A model generated the notes under the pieces. The model did not search any database. It worked only from the letters and a program-made list of their open reading frames with translations, and was not told where the DNA came from. Both the position numbers and the translations under genes were made by a program. 64,000 nt of DNA from Eustoma russellianum (lineage: Eukaryota > Streptophyta > Magnoliopsida > Gentianales > Gentianaceae): the NCBI GenBank assembly GCA_036186865.1, contig AP025055.1, positions 7,178,518-7,242,517 of the forward strand, given 5' to 3'. Below are positions 33,946 through 45,771 of the stretch, one piece after another (positions within the stretch are counted from its first letter, which is position 1; every line of letters starts with the position of its first letter).

Positions 33946-36339
33946 TGTTGTACCCAACAGAAATCGTTATGTACTTAAGACTCATATGAGTGGTTTAATA
34001 AAATATTAGTTCTTCAAAGAACATTTTATTAGTTTTATTACTTCTTCTTTAATTACATTTCCTTAAAGTAGATATTATAAGAAATGGTATAATTATATAA
34101 GTGGGTCTCATGACACAAGTGAAATGACAAAAATACCCTCCCCAACCCCTTAGAGAATTCGGCCAACATGGGTATAGGAGATTCTAGAATTCTCCTGAAG
34201 TCTTAAATATTCCATTCTAAGACCACCATAATAAAATAAAATAAATGTAGGCATGGGGACAAAAGGTGGTCAAAATACAAGACACAAAGAAATGCTTTCT
34301 TCTTTCCATACACACATGGGAATCTCCTCCTTCTTTTTAAACCATGACTGCCGGCTTCCCCTTCCCCCTACCCATGAAGCTTTCTTCAATTTAACCTATA
34401 AGCTTCTCCTTCATCTCCAACTCTCAACATTCTCAATAGTTACCCCAAGCAAACCACTAAAGAATCATTGAACACTTAGGCAATTCTTCCATCATCATCA
34501 TTTCATACGCCTATTAGGAGCTAGGAGACTCAAGGCTATCTTCATCTTCAAGCTCTAAGGACTCATCTAGATAAGTTGCAGGCTGAATTTCCTAAGTGAA
34601 TTCCATATTTCAAATGATAAAGCTCACATGGTACCCCTCTTTCCTTGCCAAAAACCGTGACCTTCAATGCTCACTAGGTGGAGATTTTTTCAAGCTACTA
34701 AGAGGAGCTAACATCTTGGTGGGTTGAATTCGTTTCAATATCAATTTAAGCTCCATTTTGGTAAGAGAATCATACCCTCAATCTAGTTGTTTCTTCATTC
34801 AAAATAGTAGCTAATGTTCATCTCTCTCCCCTCCCCAAAACCGTGTGCTATGTGTTGAAGTTGGAGGAAAACTTCAATCCATTTCAACCAAGGCTCAAGC
34901 TAAGGAAAGTTTCTAGCTCAAAGAAGCAAATATACTCTAGACAATCTTGACTTATTTGTGAAGTGTATGCTTGAATGACTAGCCATTTTAAGTCATGAAT
35001 CTTAGTTGAAGTGCTAAGTGAAAAGCATGAGAATTGGTTGTTTTTATAAAGGAAAGTGGTTGCATGTGAAGTGATTCTGTTTATGTATGTAATGCATGCC
35101 TAATTTAAAACTGGTATGAGACATATTCTTCACACTGAGGGACGGTTTTTAGTGGCTAGATGGATGATGAACTAATTCTTTTAAGAATAGGTTTTGTGAA
35201 GCATGAAAGGTATGAAAATGGCGCGTGCTAATGTGTAACTTTGCAAGGCTGTTTTGGCATGATTCATGTGTGGCCTAAAGAATATTATGAAACCTGGAAT
35301 GATTATGTTAAATTGGTGTATTTAGTGGTTAGTAAGTTATTTTAGGAAATAAAGTGTGGAAGTATTGAAAAAAGAAAAAAATGATGAAAGGAAGAATTGC
35401 TGGATCTGGACAGTTTTGAGTAGCTGATTGTTTGACCTGAAACTGAACTTCGGAGTGTGCAATTTGGGCTGAATTTTGGTATGCGGTGGCCTTGTATGTA
35501 TATTAAATCTGTGAGTTGGAATTTGGTATTAAAACGATTTGTGGTTGACCTCAAGGGAATTTTTAGTAACAAACTGGTCACCACAGATTCGCATGTACCT
35601 AGACTTGGAAAAATACTTACATGCCCCTAAACCTATTAGTATTGCCTTGAAACTTTTACGGTAATTACCTAAGAGAATAGATGAATACGTCCATGTAAGA
35701 AACCAGCTTCAAATTGCCGTTTTAAGGGTTAACAACTGAGTTGAAGTTAGCGGCAAAACACTGGAAAACAGGATAGTTTGGTGGTATGATTGTGAGGCCT
35801 TAATCTTGTTTATTTAGACTTGTATGTGATTTTTGGGCATATGAAATAATATTCTTGGTGTGTTAGCTATGTTTTTCAAGGTGGATGGCCCAAATGAATA
35901 ATGTTTTATGGTCTTGAACCTAGGTAAGACAGGTGACCTGCGCTGTAAAATCCTGCAGTGATGGGTATTTAGTGTTTTGAGCACTTTAGACACTCGGAAT
36001 GCTATGAAATTTTTATGACATGTGTCTAAGATTCCATTATACGTATATGTGGCATAAGTTCTGGAATTAGGCTCTAATTGATGATGTTGAGGCTGTGTAA
36101 ACAGATAGTACTGCTGGACTATTTTCCAGCTTACGAAATAAGTTAAAATGTGGCTCTATGATGTATTTAGTCATGAAATTCATGTTGCATATTCTACATT
36201 GAATTGTCCTGTTCTTATGATTTATGAGACTGATTTTATGCCCAACAAATTTAAGAAAACCTCTTTTAAAGAATAGATTTCAGTTTTGAAAGAAAGGACT
36301 ACTATGGTACCATTAATTCCTAGCTAGCGCAACCCGCTC

Positions 36340-36586
36340 CAGATCTGGGGTTAATTGATCTGATGATGAGTATAACCGTCCTAGCCCGGAGAAAATGACC
36401 TGATGATCATGATTTATGACCATTTAGGCCCAGAGCAAAATAGGACTGATGATGATGATTTATGACCGTTCAGGCCTCGGAGAGAATAGACCGGATGATG
36501 ATTGATTGTATGACCGTTTTTCAGACTGGAAATAATCGATCTGAAGGGAATGGTATGACCGTCTCAGATCGAAGATAATATATCTG
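36340..36586 (+). repeat. Tandem short-hairpin array in G3 5' LTR
   Basis: Units as in G2. The first stem CAGATC/GATCTG is perfect; later units are partly decayed (for example CAGATC...TATCTG). The better-kept 3' LTR counterpart is at 44776-45022. Confidence 0.7.
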
Positions 36587-36834
36587 AACACTCTCTATTC
36601 TGGTTTTTTACGACGAAGAAGTTTTGAAAGAAGAATGATCGAATTAATTTCATCTTATCATGTTACATCACATTTGCATATTCATACACATTGCATCTAA
36701 TTTCTAGTCGTTGCTAAATGACTTTTACTTAGGTTATAATCTTATTATCTTTCGTCACCTAAGTTATGGCCTTATTATCTTTCATTACCTAAGTATGATC
36801 TTATTTCCTTCGTGGCTGATGGATTGAAGGTCAG

Positions 36835-36956
36835 GTAAGTTGGGAATCCAAATTCTTGGGATTTGGTTCTTGTGTATACTTTCCATTATATTCTTGATTG
36901 TTTATGGTGTACTTGCTGGTGACTTTGTCACTCACCGTTTTTATTTTTCTCCCCAG
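36835..36956 (+). other. Candidate leader intron in G3 5' LTR
   Basis: CAG|GTAAGT, a full consensus donor, to TTATTTTTCTCCCCAG, 122 bp. Hairpin GTGACTTTGTCAC and branch-point match CTCAC precede the pyrimidine tract. In the 3' LTR copy (45275-45395) the donor is changed to AT. Confidence 0.5.
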
Positions 36957-37328
36957 AGCCTGCAGGGAACGGGGTAGAGTGGATTGACGACGAGCCTAGA
37001 GTTCCATATCCATAGACGTACCAGTGGACGGTAGTTCAGGCTTTTCTTATGATGTGTTTATGTTTGATGGACTATGTTGGGGACTTTAATTTCGGATTTT
37101 TCTTTATTTTGCAGACATGGTTGTAAACCTAATATCGGATATTCGGAACATTTTGTTTAAAGTTTTTATTCTGCCTAAGTTTTCGCATACCTATTAAGAT
37201 GAAGGGATGAAAGTCCATAATTTTTTGTTATGGACTGTGAAGTGTTATGCATTGACGCATGGTACTCTCCGTAGCGAAGTACGGCGGACACCACCGTGCG
37301 CGGGCAGGCCGGTGCAGGGCGCTACAGG

Positions 37329-37340
37329 TGGAATCAGAGC
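37329..37340 (+). promoter_or_regulatory. G3 primer binding site
   Basis: TGGAATCAGAGC two bases after the LTR, one mismatch to the initiator-Met complement. Confidence 0.8.
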
Positions 37341-37626
37341 CAGGCTCTAGATTCGGATAGAATATAGAACTAAGTTATGACTCTAGAAATCTAAGTTGGA
37401 TTTTTAGACCTAAGCTATGACCTTAGAGGAGTATCGACCTTAGACTAAGATAACTAGACCTGGAATATAGGATTTTAACATCATGATTTAATCCTAGTCG
37501 ATGAGATATTAAATTCCTTAGAATTAATCTGAAACTCATTTCCTATTCTCTTTGTTCGAGATTTCTTGAAAGTATGAAGTTATTTATGTCAGATATCCTG
37601 AATCTTTTTGACGCTCCGTAGTGTAA

Positions 37627-38882
37627 ATGGCTCGACCCGTTGCAGACCCGCTAAAGTTGACCTGCTGCACAGGAGCCGGTCCTTCCACAGCCTCAAGAGT
37701 CTATTCTTCCTCCACCTGCTCAGGTCCATCTGCCACCACCCCCCACATGATCAGAACCCACCTCCTGTTCAAGAATATTCATCCACCTCAGAAGGCCTTA
37801 CCTCAGATGATTCCAGACATTCATGCTTCTGCCAGACTGTGACTCAGATGGGTCAGGTGATGATGCAGTAGAATGCCCCTCTAGCCACTAGCCAGTTAGG
37901 GATGCACAATACTATTTTGAGAAACTAAAGAGAGCCAATGTACCACCATTTGAAGGAAAATCAGATTCTAATGCTGGGAAAAGTGGCTGTATGAATAGAG
38001 AACTGTTTTTGAGTTAATCCATGCGCCCGAAGAAATGAAACCCAAGCTGCTATACCATTCTTAATTGGAGAAGCAAATCAATGGTGGTGAAAGCAAATTT
38101 GCATCTTTTTCAAGACCAATACCATGGGAGAGATTTTTACAAGAGTTCAACAATGTTCTCCATATCTCCTTCAGTCAAGCTACAGAAGAGATATGAATTT
38201 GAGTCATAAAGCAAGAGCAAGGAATGACCGTCGTGGACTATGCTAATACGTTTATAGCCTTGGGGAGGGTTCCAACCCTCGACGATGAACGACGAAGAGA
38301 CTAAGATGTTGAAATTGAAAGAGGATTGAATCCGAGAATCAAAACTTGGTTGATTAACGCAAATCCCCGCAAACTTTGGAGCGTTACATGATGTTTTGGT
38401 CATAGAATTGAGAGGACATCATCCGTCGTGATGAAAACTGGACAGAAAAGTGGAAGAGAAACATCTGGTAGTGGGGGATCCCGTAGAACAGCAAAACAGA
38501 ATTTCAGAGGACCTGGTCGGTCAGGGAAAGAATTAGAATCGTTTCCAGCATCGGCCACTGCAAAAGAATCAGGGTCAACAGCAGTAGCCGCTATTCCAGT
38601 GTGTTCTCATTGCCAGAAGAATCATGTGGGAGAGTGCTTTATTCAGGCAGGGAAGTGTTTTTGGATGTGGTAAGGTGGGTTATCTGATTAAGAACTGTCC
38701 AGAAAAGGGGACCACTTGTTTTGGATGTGGAAAAGTCGGCCATATGAACAAGGATTGCTAGAGAAAGTAGCCCAGCAGCAGCAGCAACCAAGGAACCAGC
38801 GTCAGCGCACAAATGCAAGGTCCATGTTATGACCGATGCTGCTGTTGAGGAAGCTACCAATGCTGTGACTGGTATGTTTTAA
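37627..38882 (+). pseudogene. gag: gypsy G3 gag
   Basis: Starts MARPVADPLK-like at 37627, aligning with the starts of G1 and G2. The gag domain is recognisable from about 37905 (QYYFEKLKRANVPPFEGKS) through the region equivalent to NQWW to about 38400. Several single-base indels break it (near 37980, 38050, 38200, 38330). Then come a basic linker (SRRTAKQNFRGPGRSG) and two zinc knuckles. The second, at 38717-38758, is intact (CFGCGKVGHMNKDC); the first is frameshifted by one T and has Tyr for His. Unspliced, it ends with TAA at 38880-38882. Confidence 0.82.
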
Positions 38883-38955
38883 AATTTATGAATGTTTAAT
38901 ATTTTTTGCAAGATATTGTTGCCTTGTTGTGCTTAGTGAATTTAGTATAATTCAG
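38872..38955 (+). other. Candidate gag/protease intron, G3 copy
   Basis: GTATG at 38872 to TATAATTCAG at 38955, 84 bp, T-rich. Removal places the Gly-Thr-Ile-Leu-Val codons and the protease DSGASH block directly in the gag frame; retention ends gag three codons on. Donor and flanking bases are identical in G2 (10852). Confidence 0.6.
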
Positions 38956-41900
38956 GAACTATCTTAGTATGTAGTATGCATGTAAATGTGTTGTTTGACA
39001 GTGGCGCTAGCCACACATTTGTCTTAAGGAAGTTTACAAATAATATTGACCATAGCCCAGTCCACCTTAGGATGCCACATAGAGTTCAAGCAGCCGCTGA
39101 TCAGATGCTTGTTCCCATCAATTATACAAGGTGTTGCAGATTGAGTTCGACGAACAACGTTTGTAGCAGACTTGATCCCAATAAACATGAGCGACTTTGA
39201 CCTAATTCTTGGAATGGATTTGTCTCTCCAAGAATTACGCACACATTGATTGAAGTGAAAGGCGGGTTACTATTAAGGACCCAACACCTGAGGAAGTAAC
39301 TTTTCATGGAGGATCGAAATTGAGGAAATTCCCCAAGAATATCTATGTGAATGCGATTCGTCCCCGTAGTGCATTGAAGAAGGACATGAGGGATTCCTAG
39401 TTTATGCTCTAAGTGTGGATCAAGCTCCATCTGATTTTTCTCAAGTTCCGATAGTTCAGGAGTATCCTGATGTCTTTTCCGGAGGAATTATCGGGCCTTC
39501 CTCCAGATCTAGAGATCTCATTTGAAATCAATCTAATTCCGGAAGCCGAGCCTATATCAAAGGCACCTTACCGAATGGCGCCTGCTAAATTGAAGGAACT
39601 AAAAGAACGATTGAATGAGCTATTAGAGAAGAAACTTATCCGCCAAGTGTCTTGCCTTAGGGTGCTCCAGTGTTATTCGTAAAGAAAAAGGATGGAACCT
39701 GCGTCTGTGCATAGATTATAGAGAAGCTCAATAAGATTACAATAAACAATAAGTACCATCTGACTAGAATCGATGACCTATTTGACCAGCTTTGAGTAAG
39801 CAATTAATAAGTCTAATTTCAATAAGATTCTGTTTTGAGCACTGTCTAATGATATCTGATGCAGGGAGCATGAGTCTTTAGTAAAGTTGATTTGCAATTT
39901 GGATATTTTCAGCTAAAGATCAAAGCTGAGGATATACCTAAGACTGCGTTCAGGATGCATTATGGGCATTACGAATTTCTTATGATGCCATTCGGATTGA
40001 CAAGCGCCCCAGCTGTGTTTATGGACCTTATGAATCGAGTATCTCAGGAGCAATTAGATAAGTTCGTTGTGGTTTTCATTAATGATATCTTGATTTATTG
40101 ATCGGACCAAGAGTCCCACGCAGTCCATTTAAGGATCGTTCTTGATATCTTACGAAAGAAGCAACTATACGCCAATTCAGCAAGTGTGAATTTTGGCTGC
40201 ACAACGTATCATTTCTAGGCCATGTCATATCTGAGGATGGGATCTTGATGGATTCCAAGAAGATTGAAGCAATCACGGAATGGCCAAGGCCAACGAACGT
40301 TACAAAAGTACGGAGTTTTTCTTGGTCTCGCCCGCTACTATCGTAAATTTGTTGAAGGATTTCCCGGATCGCTATGCCTCTCACCCGATTGACACAGAAA
40401 AAGACGAAGTTCGATTGGAATTCTGACTGCGAAAGGAGCTTTGTAGAAATGAAAGAGAAGTTGACATCTGCTCCAGTTTTGGCTCAGCCTATCCCTGGTG
40501 AGAGTTTTGTGGTTTATAGCAATGCGTTGAAAAATGGTCTCGGATGTGTATTAATGCAGAAAGATCGAGTGATCGCATATGCATCTCGTCAGCTAAAGCC
40601 GTTTAAACAAAAATTATCCAGTACATAATCTTGAGCTTGCAGCCGTAGTTTTTTGCTCTGAAGATATGGAGACATTATCTATATAGTGAAAGGTGCGAAA
40701 TCTTTACCAACCACAAAAGCCTTAAGTACCTTTTCACCACCAGAAAGAGTTGAATATGCGCCAATGCCTATGGCTAGAGTTGATAAAAGATTATGATCTC
40801 TCCATCCAGTACCATCAAGGGAAGAAGCCAATAGAGTTGCCGCCCATCCGCGTCAACCACCATTGCAAGCAGGTTGATATGGAAGAGTTTGACCTTGAGG
40901 TAGTTGATTCTATTGATAATGTACTTGCTAAGTTGGTGCTGATTCCTTCATTAATCGACAAAATCAAAGACGGGTCAAGGAAAAGATGAGGCTTTGAAGA
41001 GGATTAAGGATAAGCTAGAAATGAAACCATCTGAAGATTTTGAGATCAAAAATGATGACCAGCTTGTGGTTCAGGAGTCGATTGTGCGATACCCGATGAT
41101 GATGACATAAAGAATGAAGTCTTCAGGAAGCTCATAGTTCTCTCCTATCGATTCATCCTGGAGCCAACAAGATGTATCAAGACTTAAAGCAGAAGTTCTG
41201 GTGGCCTGGAATGAAGAACATATTGCTGAATTCGTAGAGAAATGTCTTGTTGCCAAAAGAAAAAAAGCGAAACTATCAAAGACCCGTAGGATTGTTGCAG
41301 CCCCTTGAAGTTCCGGAGTGGAAATTTGATCACATCACCATGGATTTCGTGACTGACTTGCCAAAGACAAGGAACATATATATGCTATTGGGTTAGTGGT
41401 TGATCGTTTGACGAAGTCCACCATTTCTTACCCATGTCTATCAAAACCTCAATGGAGAAATTGGCTACTATGTATGTTGATCAGATTGTATGCTTACACG
41501 GAGTACCCATGAGTATAGTTTGTGACTGCGACCCTCGTTTCACTTCTAGATTTTGGACAGCCTTCCAGAAGGCAATGGGCACTGAGATAGAATTCGGATG
41601 GGTTTCAGCATATCACCCTCAAATTGATGGTCAATCAGAAAGAACAATCCAAACGTTGGAGGACATATTACGAGCTTGTATCCTTGATTCTGGAGGGAGT
41701 TGGGACAAAAGTCTTAAGTTGGTGGAGTTTTCCTATCACAATAGCTATCACCCGATCCATTGGAATGGCCCCTTATGAAGCGTTGTATGGAAGAAAGTAC
41801 TCATCTCCACTTTACTGGGACGAAATTGGAGACAAGATTTTTACAACAGGACCTGACCTAGTGGAGCAAACCCGAGAAAAGGTGATAATTTTCAAGCAAA

Positions 41901-42342
41901 GATTAGAAGCATCCCAAGATAGAAGCAAAGTTTGGGCCGACGAAAAGCGTTCGACCAGTGGAATTGCAGGCAGGCAAGAAAGTGTTAACTGAGTCCAAGA
42001 TTCATCGGACCATATGAAATTCTTGAAAGGATTAGAGAAGTCACCTACGGATTAGCAACACTGTCATTGCTATCTCAGTTGCACGATGTATTTCAACGTA
42101 TCTCAGCTTCACCGATACGTGCATGAGACCAGTACAATCATCGAGGATCAGCCATTTGAAAATTGAAGCCGATGGTGTCATATGAAGAAGAGCCGGAGAG
42201 GATAATTTACCGAAAAGGAAAGGCTCTAAGGAAACGATCTATCCCCGTGGTTAAGGTGCAATGGAAGCACCACTCTGCTGATGAGGCCACTTGGGAGACT
42301 GAAGAAAGTATGAGGAGCTCGTATCCCCATCTCTTTGACTAG
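38956..42342 (+). pseudogene. pol: gypsy G3 pol (PR-RT-RH-INT-chromodomain)
   Basis: Protease DSGASHTF near 39000. RT from DLEISFEINLIPEAEPIS, APYRMAPAKLKELKE, then after the intron candidate YFQLKIKAEDIPKTAFRM, HYGHYEFLMMPFGLTSAP. The catalytic box reads FINDILIY (40081-40083 is AAT, Asp to Asn). RNase H (40374-40628) has VYSNALKNGLGCVLMQ, where its first catalytic Asp is also Asn (40521-40523). Integrase: HPGANKMYQD near 41157, MDFVTDLPK near 41340, CDCDPRFTSRFW, GQSERTIQTLED. Chromodomain and terminus at about 42180-42342 (IPVVKVQWKHHSADEATWE, SYPHLFD). Frames change repeatedly through small indels, so it is certainly inactive. Confidence 0.9.
39796..39864 (+). other. Candidate RT intron, G3 copy
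   Basis: 69 bp, GTAAGC...TGATGCAG, between the codons for FDQL-x and GA. CTAAT, a good plant branch-point match, lies 17 bases before the end. Same position and borders as 11776-11846 in G2. Confidence 0.62.
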
Positions 42343-42374
42343 TACTCTTAAGTTTCAAGGACGAAACTTGTGAT

Positions 42375-42386
42375 AAGGGGGGAAGA
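42375..42386 (+). promoter_or_regulatory. G3 polypurine tract
   Basis: AAGGGGGGAAGA directly before the 3' LTR, preceded by AAGGACGAAACTTGTGAT. Confidence 0.88.
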
Positions 42387-45300
42387 TGTTGTACCCAACA
42401 GTGATCTTTATGTCCTTAAGACTCATATGAAGTGGTTTAATAAAATGTTAGTTCTTCAAAGATCATTTCATTAGGTTTCATTACTTCTTCTTTAATTACA
42501 TTTCCTTAAAGTAGCTATTATAAGAAATGGTATAATTATATAAGTTTGTCCATGACACAAATGAAATGACAAAAATACCCTCCCAACCCCTTAGAGAATT
42601 CGGCCAACATGGGTATAGGAGATTCTAGAATTCTCCTAAAGTCTTAAATATTCCATTCTAAGACCACCATAATAAAAAAAAAAATATGGGCATGGGGACA
42701 AAAGGTCGTCAAAATGCAAGACAAAAAATGCTTTCTTCTTTCCATACACACATGGGAATCTCCTCCTTCTTTTTGACCTATGACCGCTGGCTTCCCCTTC
42801 CCCTACCCCATTAAGCTTTCTTCAATTTAACCTATTAGCTTTCTTCATCTCCAACTCTCAAAATTCTCAAGAGTTACCCCAAGCAAACCACTAAAGAATC
42901 ATTGAACACTTAGGCAATTCCTTCATCATCATCATTTCATACGCCTATTAGGAGCTAGGACACTCAAGGCTATCTTCATCTTCAAGCTCCAAGAACTCAT
43001 CTAGGTAAGTTGCATGTTGAATTTCCGAAGTGAATTCCATATTTCAAATGATAAAGCTCAGATGTACCCCTCTTTTCTTGCCAAAAACAAAGACCTTCAA
43101 TGGTCACTAGGTGGAGATTTTTCAAGCTACTAAGAGGAGCTAACATCTTGTGGGTTGAATTCATTTCAATCACCATTTAAGCTCTATTTTGATAAGGAAT
43201 CATAGCCTCAATCTAGTTGTTTCTTCATTCAAAATAGTAGCTAATGTTCATCTCTCTCCCCTCCCCAAAACCGTGTGCTATGTATTGAAGTTGGAGGAAA
43301 ACTCAATCCATTTCAACCAAGGCTCAAGCTAAGGAAAGTTTCTAGCTCAAAGAGGCAAGTATACTCTAGACAATCTTGACTTATTTGTGAAGTGTATTCT
43401 TGAATGACAAGCCATTTTAAGTCATGAATCTTAGTTGAAGTGCTAAGTGAAAAGCATGAGAATTGGTTGTTTCATAAAGGAAAGTGTTTGCATGTGAAGT
43501 GATTCTCTTTATGGATGTAATGCATGTCTAATTTAAACTTGGTTGTGACATATTCTTCACAATGAGACGGTTTTAGTGGCTAGATGGATGATGAATTAAT
43601 TCTTGTTAAGAATAGGTTTTGTGAAGCATGAAAGGTATGAAAATGGCGTGTGCTATGTGTAACTTTGCAAGGCTTTTTGGCATGATTCATGTGTGGCCTA
43701 AAGAATATTGTGAAACCTGGAATGATTATGTTAAAGTGTGTCTTTAGTGGTTAGTAAGTTGTTTTAGGGAAATAAAGTAGTTGGAAAGTATTGAACAAGA
43801 AAAAAAATGATGAAAGGAAGAATTCTGGAACTGGACAGTTTTGAGTAGCTGATTGTTTGACCTGAAACTGAACTTTCGGAGTGTGAAATTTGGCTGAATT
43901 TTGGTATGATGGTAGCCTTGTATGTATATTAAATCTGTGAGTTGGAAGTTTGGTAAAACGATTTGTGGTTTGACCTCAAGGGAATTTTTATTAACAACAT
44001 GTCACCATAGATTCTGCATGTACCTAGTCTTGGAAAAATAATTAAATGACCCCTCTAAACCTATTGGATTGCCTTGAACACTTTATGGTAATTACCTAAG
44101 ACATAGATGAACACGTCGATGTAAGGAAACCAGCTTGAAATCACCGTTTTAAGGACTAACAACTGAGTTGAAGTTAGCAGCACAAAACTGGAAAACAGGA
44201 CAGTTTGGTGGTATGAATTGTGAGGCCTTGATCTTGTTTATTTAGACTTGTATGTCATGTTTGGGCACATGAATATTGTTTCTTGGTCTGTTAGCTATCT
44301 TTTCTAGGTAATGGCCCAAATTGAATAATGTTTAGGGCCCTTGAAACTAAGGTAAGACGGGTATTGCACTGCAGAATCCTGCAGTACCCCTTGATGGTAA
44401 TTTAGTGTTTTAAGCACTTTAGACATTGGAATGCTACGAAATTTTTATGACATGTGTCTAAGATTCCATTATGCATACGTGTGGCATAAGTTCTGGAATT
44501 AGGATCTACACTAATGATGTTGAGGCTGTGTGAACAGGACAGTACTGCTGGACTATTTTCCAGCTTACAAAACAAGTTAAAATATGGCTCTTATGATGTG
44601 TTTAGTCATGAACTTCACGTTGCATATCATACATTGCATTGTCCATGTTCATACAATTTATGAGAATGATTTTATGCCAAAGAAATTTAAGAAAAGCTCT
44701 TTTAAAGAATACATTTCAGTTTTGAACGAAATACTCCTATTGGTACCATTAATTCTTGGCCAGCACAACCCGCTCCAGATCTAGGGTTAATTGATCTGAT
44801 GATGAGTATGACCGTCCAGGACCGGAGAGAATAGACCTGATGATGACGATTTATGACTATTCAGGCCATGAGAGAATAGACCTGATGATGATGATTTATG
44901 GCCGTTTAAGCCCGGAGAGAATAGACCTGATGGTGATTGATTGTATGACTATTTTTAGATCCGGAAACAATAGATCTGAAGGGAATGGTATGACCGTCTC
45001 CGATCCGGAGATAATAGATCTGAACACTCTCTATTCTGGTTTTACGACAATGATGTTTTAAAAGAAAGAATGATCGAATTAATTCTCATCTTATCATGTT
45101 ACATCACATTTGCATATTCATACACATTGCATCTATTGCTAGTCGAGTGCTAAATGTACTACTGTTACTTAGGTTATGATCTTATTATCTTTCGCAGCTA
45201 AGTTATGACCTTATTGTCTTTTGTTACCTAAGTTTATGATGTATTTCCTTTGTGGCTGATGGATTGAAGGTCAAATAAGTTAGGAATCGAAATTCTAAGG

Positions 45301-45766
45301 ATTTGGTTCTTGTGTATACTTTCTATTTAATTCTTGATTGTTTATGGTGTACTTGCTGGTGACTTTGTCACTCACCCTCTTATTTTTCTCTCCAGAGCCT
45401 GTAGGGAATGGGGTAGAGTGGATTGACGACGACCCTAGAGTTCCATATCCATAGACGTACGAGTGAATGGTTGTTTAAGAATTTTCTTATAATGAGTTTA
45501 TTATTTGATGGACTTATGTTGGAGACTTTAATTTCGGATTTTTCTTTTTTTGCGGACATGGTTGTAAACCTAATGTCGGATATTCGAAACGTCTTGTTTA
45601 AAAGTTTTTATTCTGCCTAAGTTTTCGCATACCTGTTAAGATGAAGGCATGAAAGTCCATAAATTTTGTTATGGACTGTGACGTGTTATACATTGACGCC
45701 TGGTACTCTCCGTAGCGAAGTACGGCGGGCACACCGCACGCGGGCAGGCCGGTGTGGGGCGCTACA
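42387..45766 (+). repeat. G3 3' LTR
   Basis: 3380 bp, TGTTGTACCC...GGCGCTACA, collinear with the 5' LTR with many substitutions and small indels. Hairpin array at 44776-45022. Confidence 0.93.
44776..45022 (+). repeat. Tandem short-hairpin array in G3 3' LTR
   Basis: Stems CAGATC/GATCTG, AGGACC/GACCT, TAGATC/GATCTG and CGATC/GATCTG around GGAGAGAATA or GGAAACAATA loops, ending at GAACACTC. Confidence 0.72.
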
Positions 45767-45771
45767 CCGTG

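Larger units (their letters stand above)
33946..37326 (+). repeat. G3 5' LTR
   Basis: 3381 bp, TGTTGTACCC...GGCGCTACA. It contains the hairpin array (36340-36586) and leader intron candidate (36835-36956). Confidence 0.93.
33946..45766 (+). mobile_element. Ty3/gypsy chromovirus G3, full-length but inactive
   Basis: 11.82 kb with 5' LTR 33946-37326, primer site, gag 37627-38882, pol 38956-42342 (PR, RT, RH, INT, chromodomain), polypurine tract, and 3' LTR 42387-45766. It is flanked by CCGTG duplications. Domain order and the C-terminal chromodomain place it with Tekay/Del-type chromoviruses. It is inserted in the 3' LTR of L1. Many frameshifts and stops. Visible LTR divergence is clearly greater than in CA, so it is older than CA but younger than L1. 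Confidence 0.93.
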
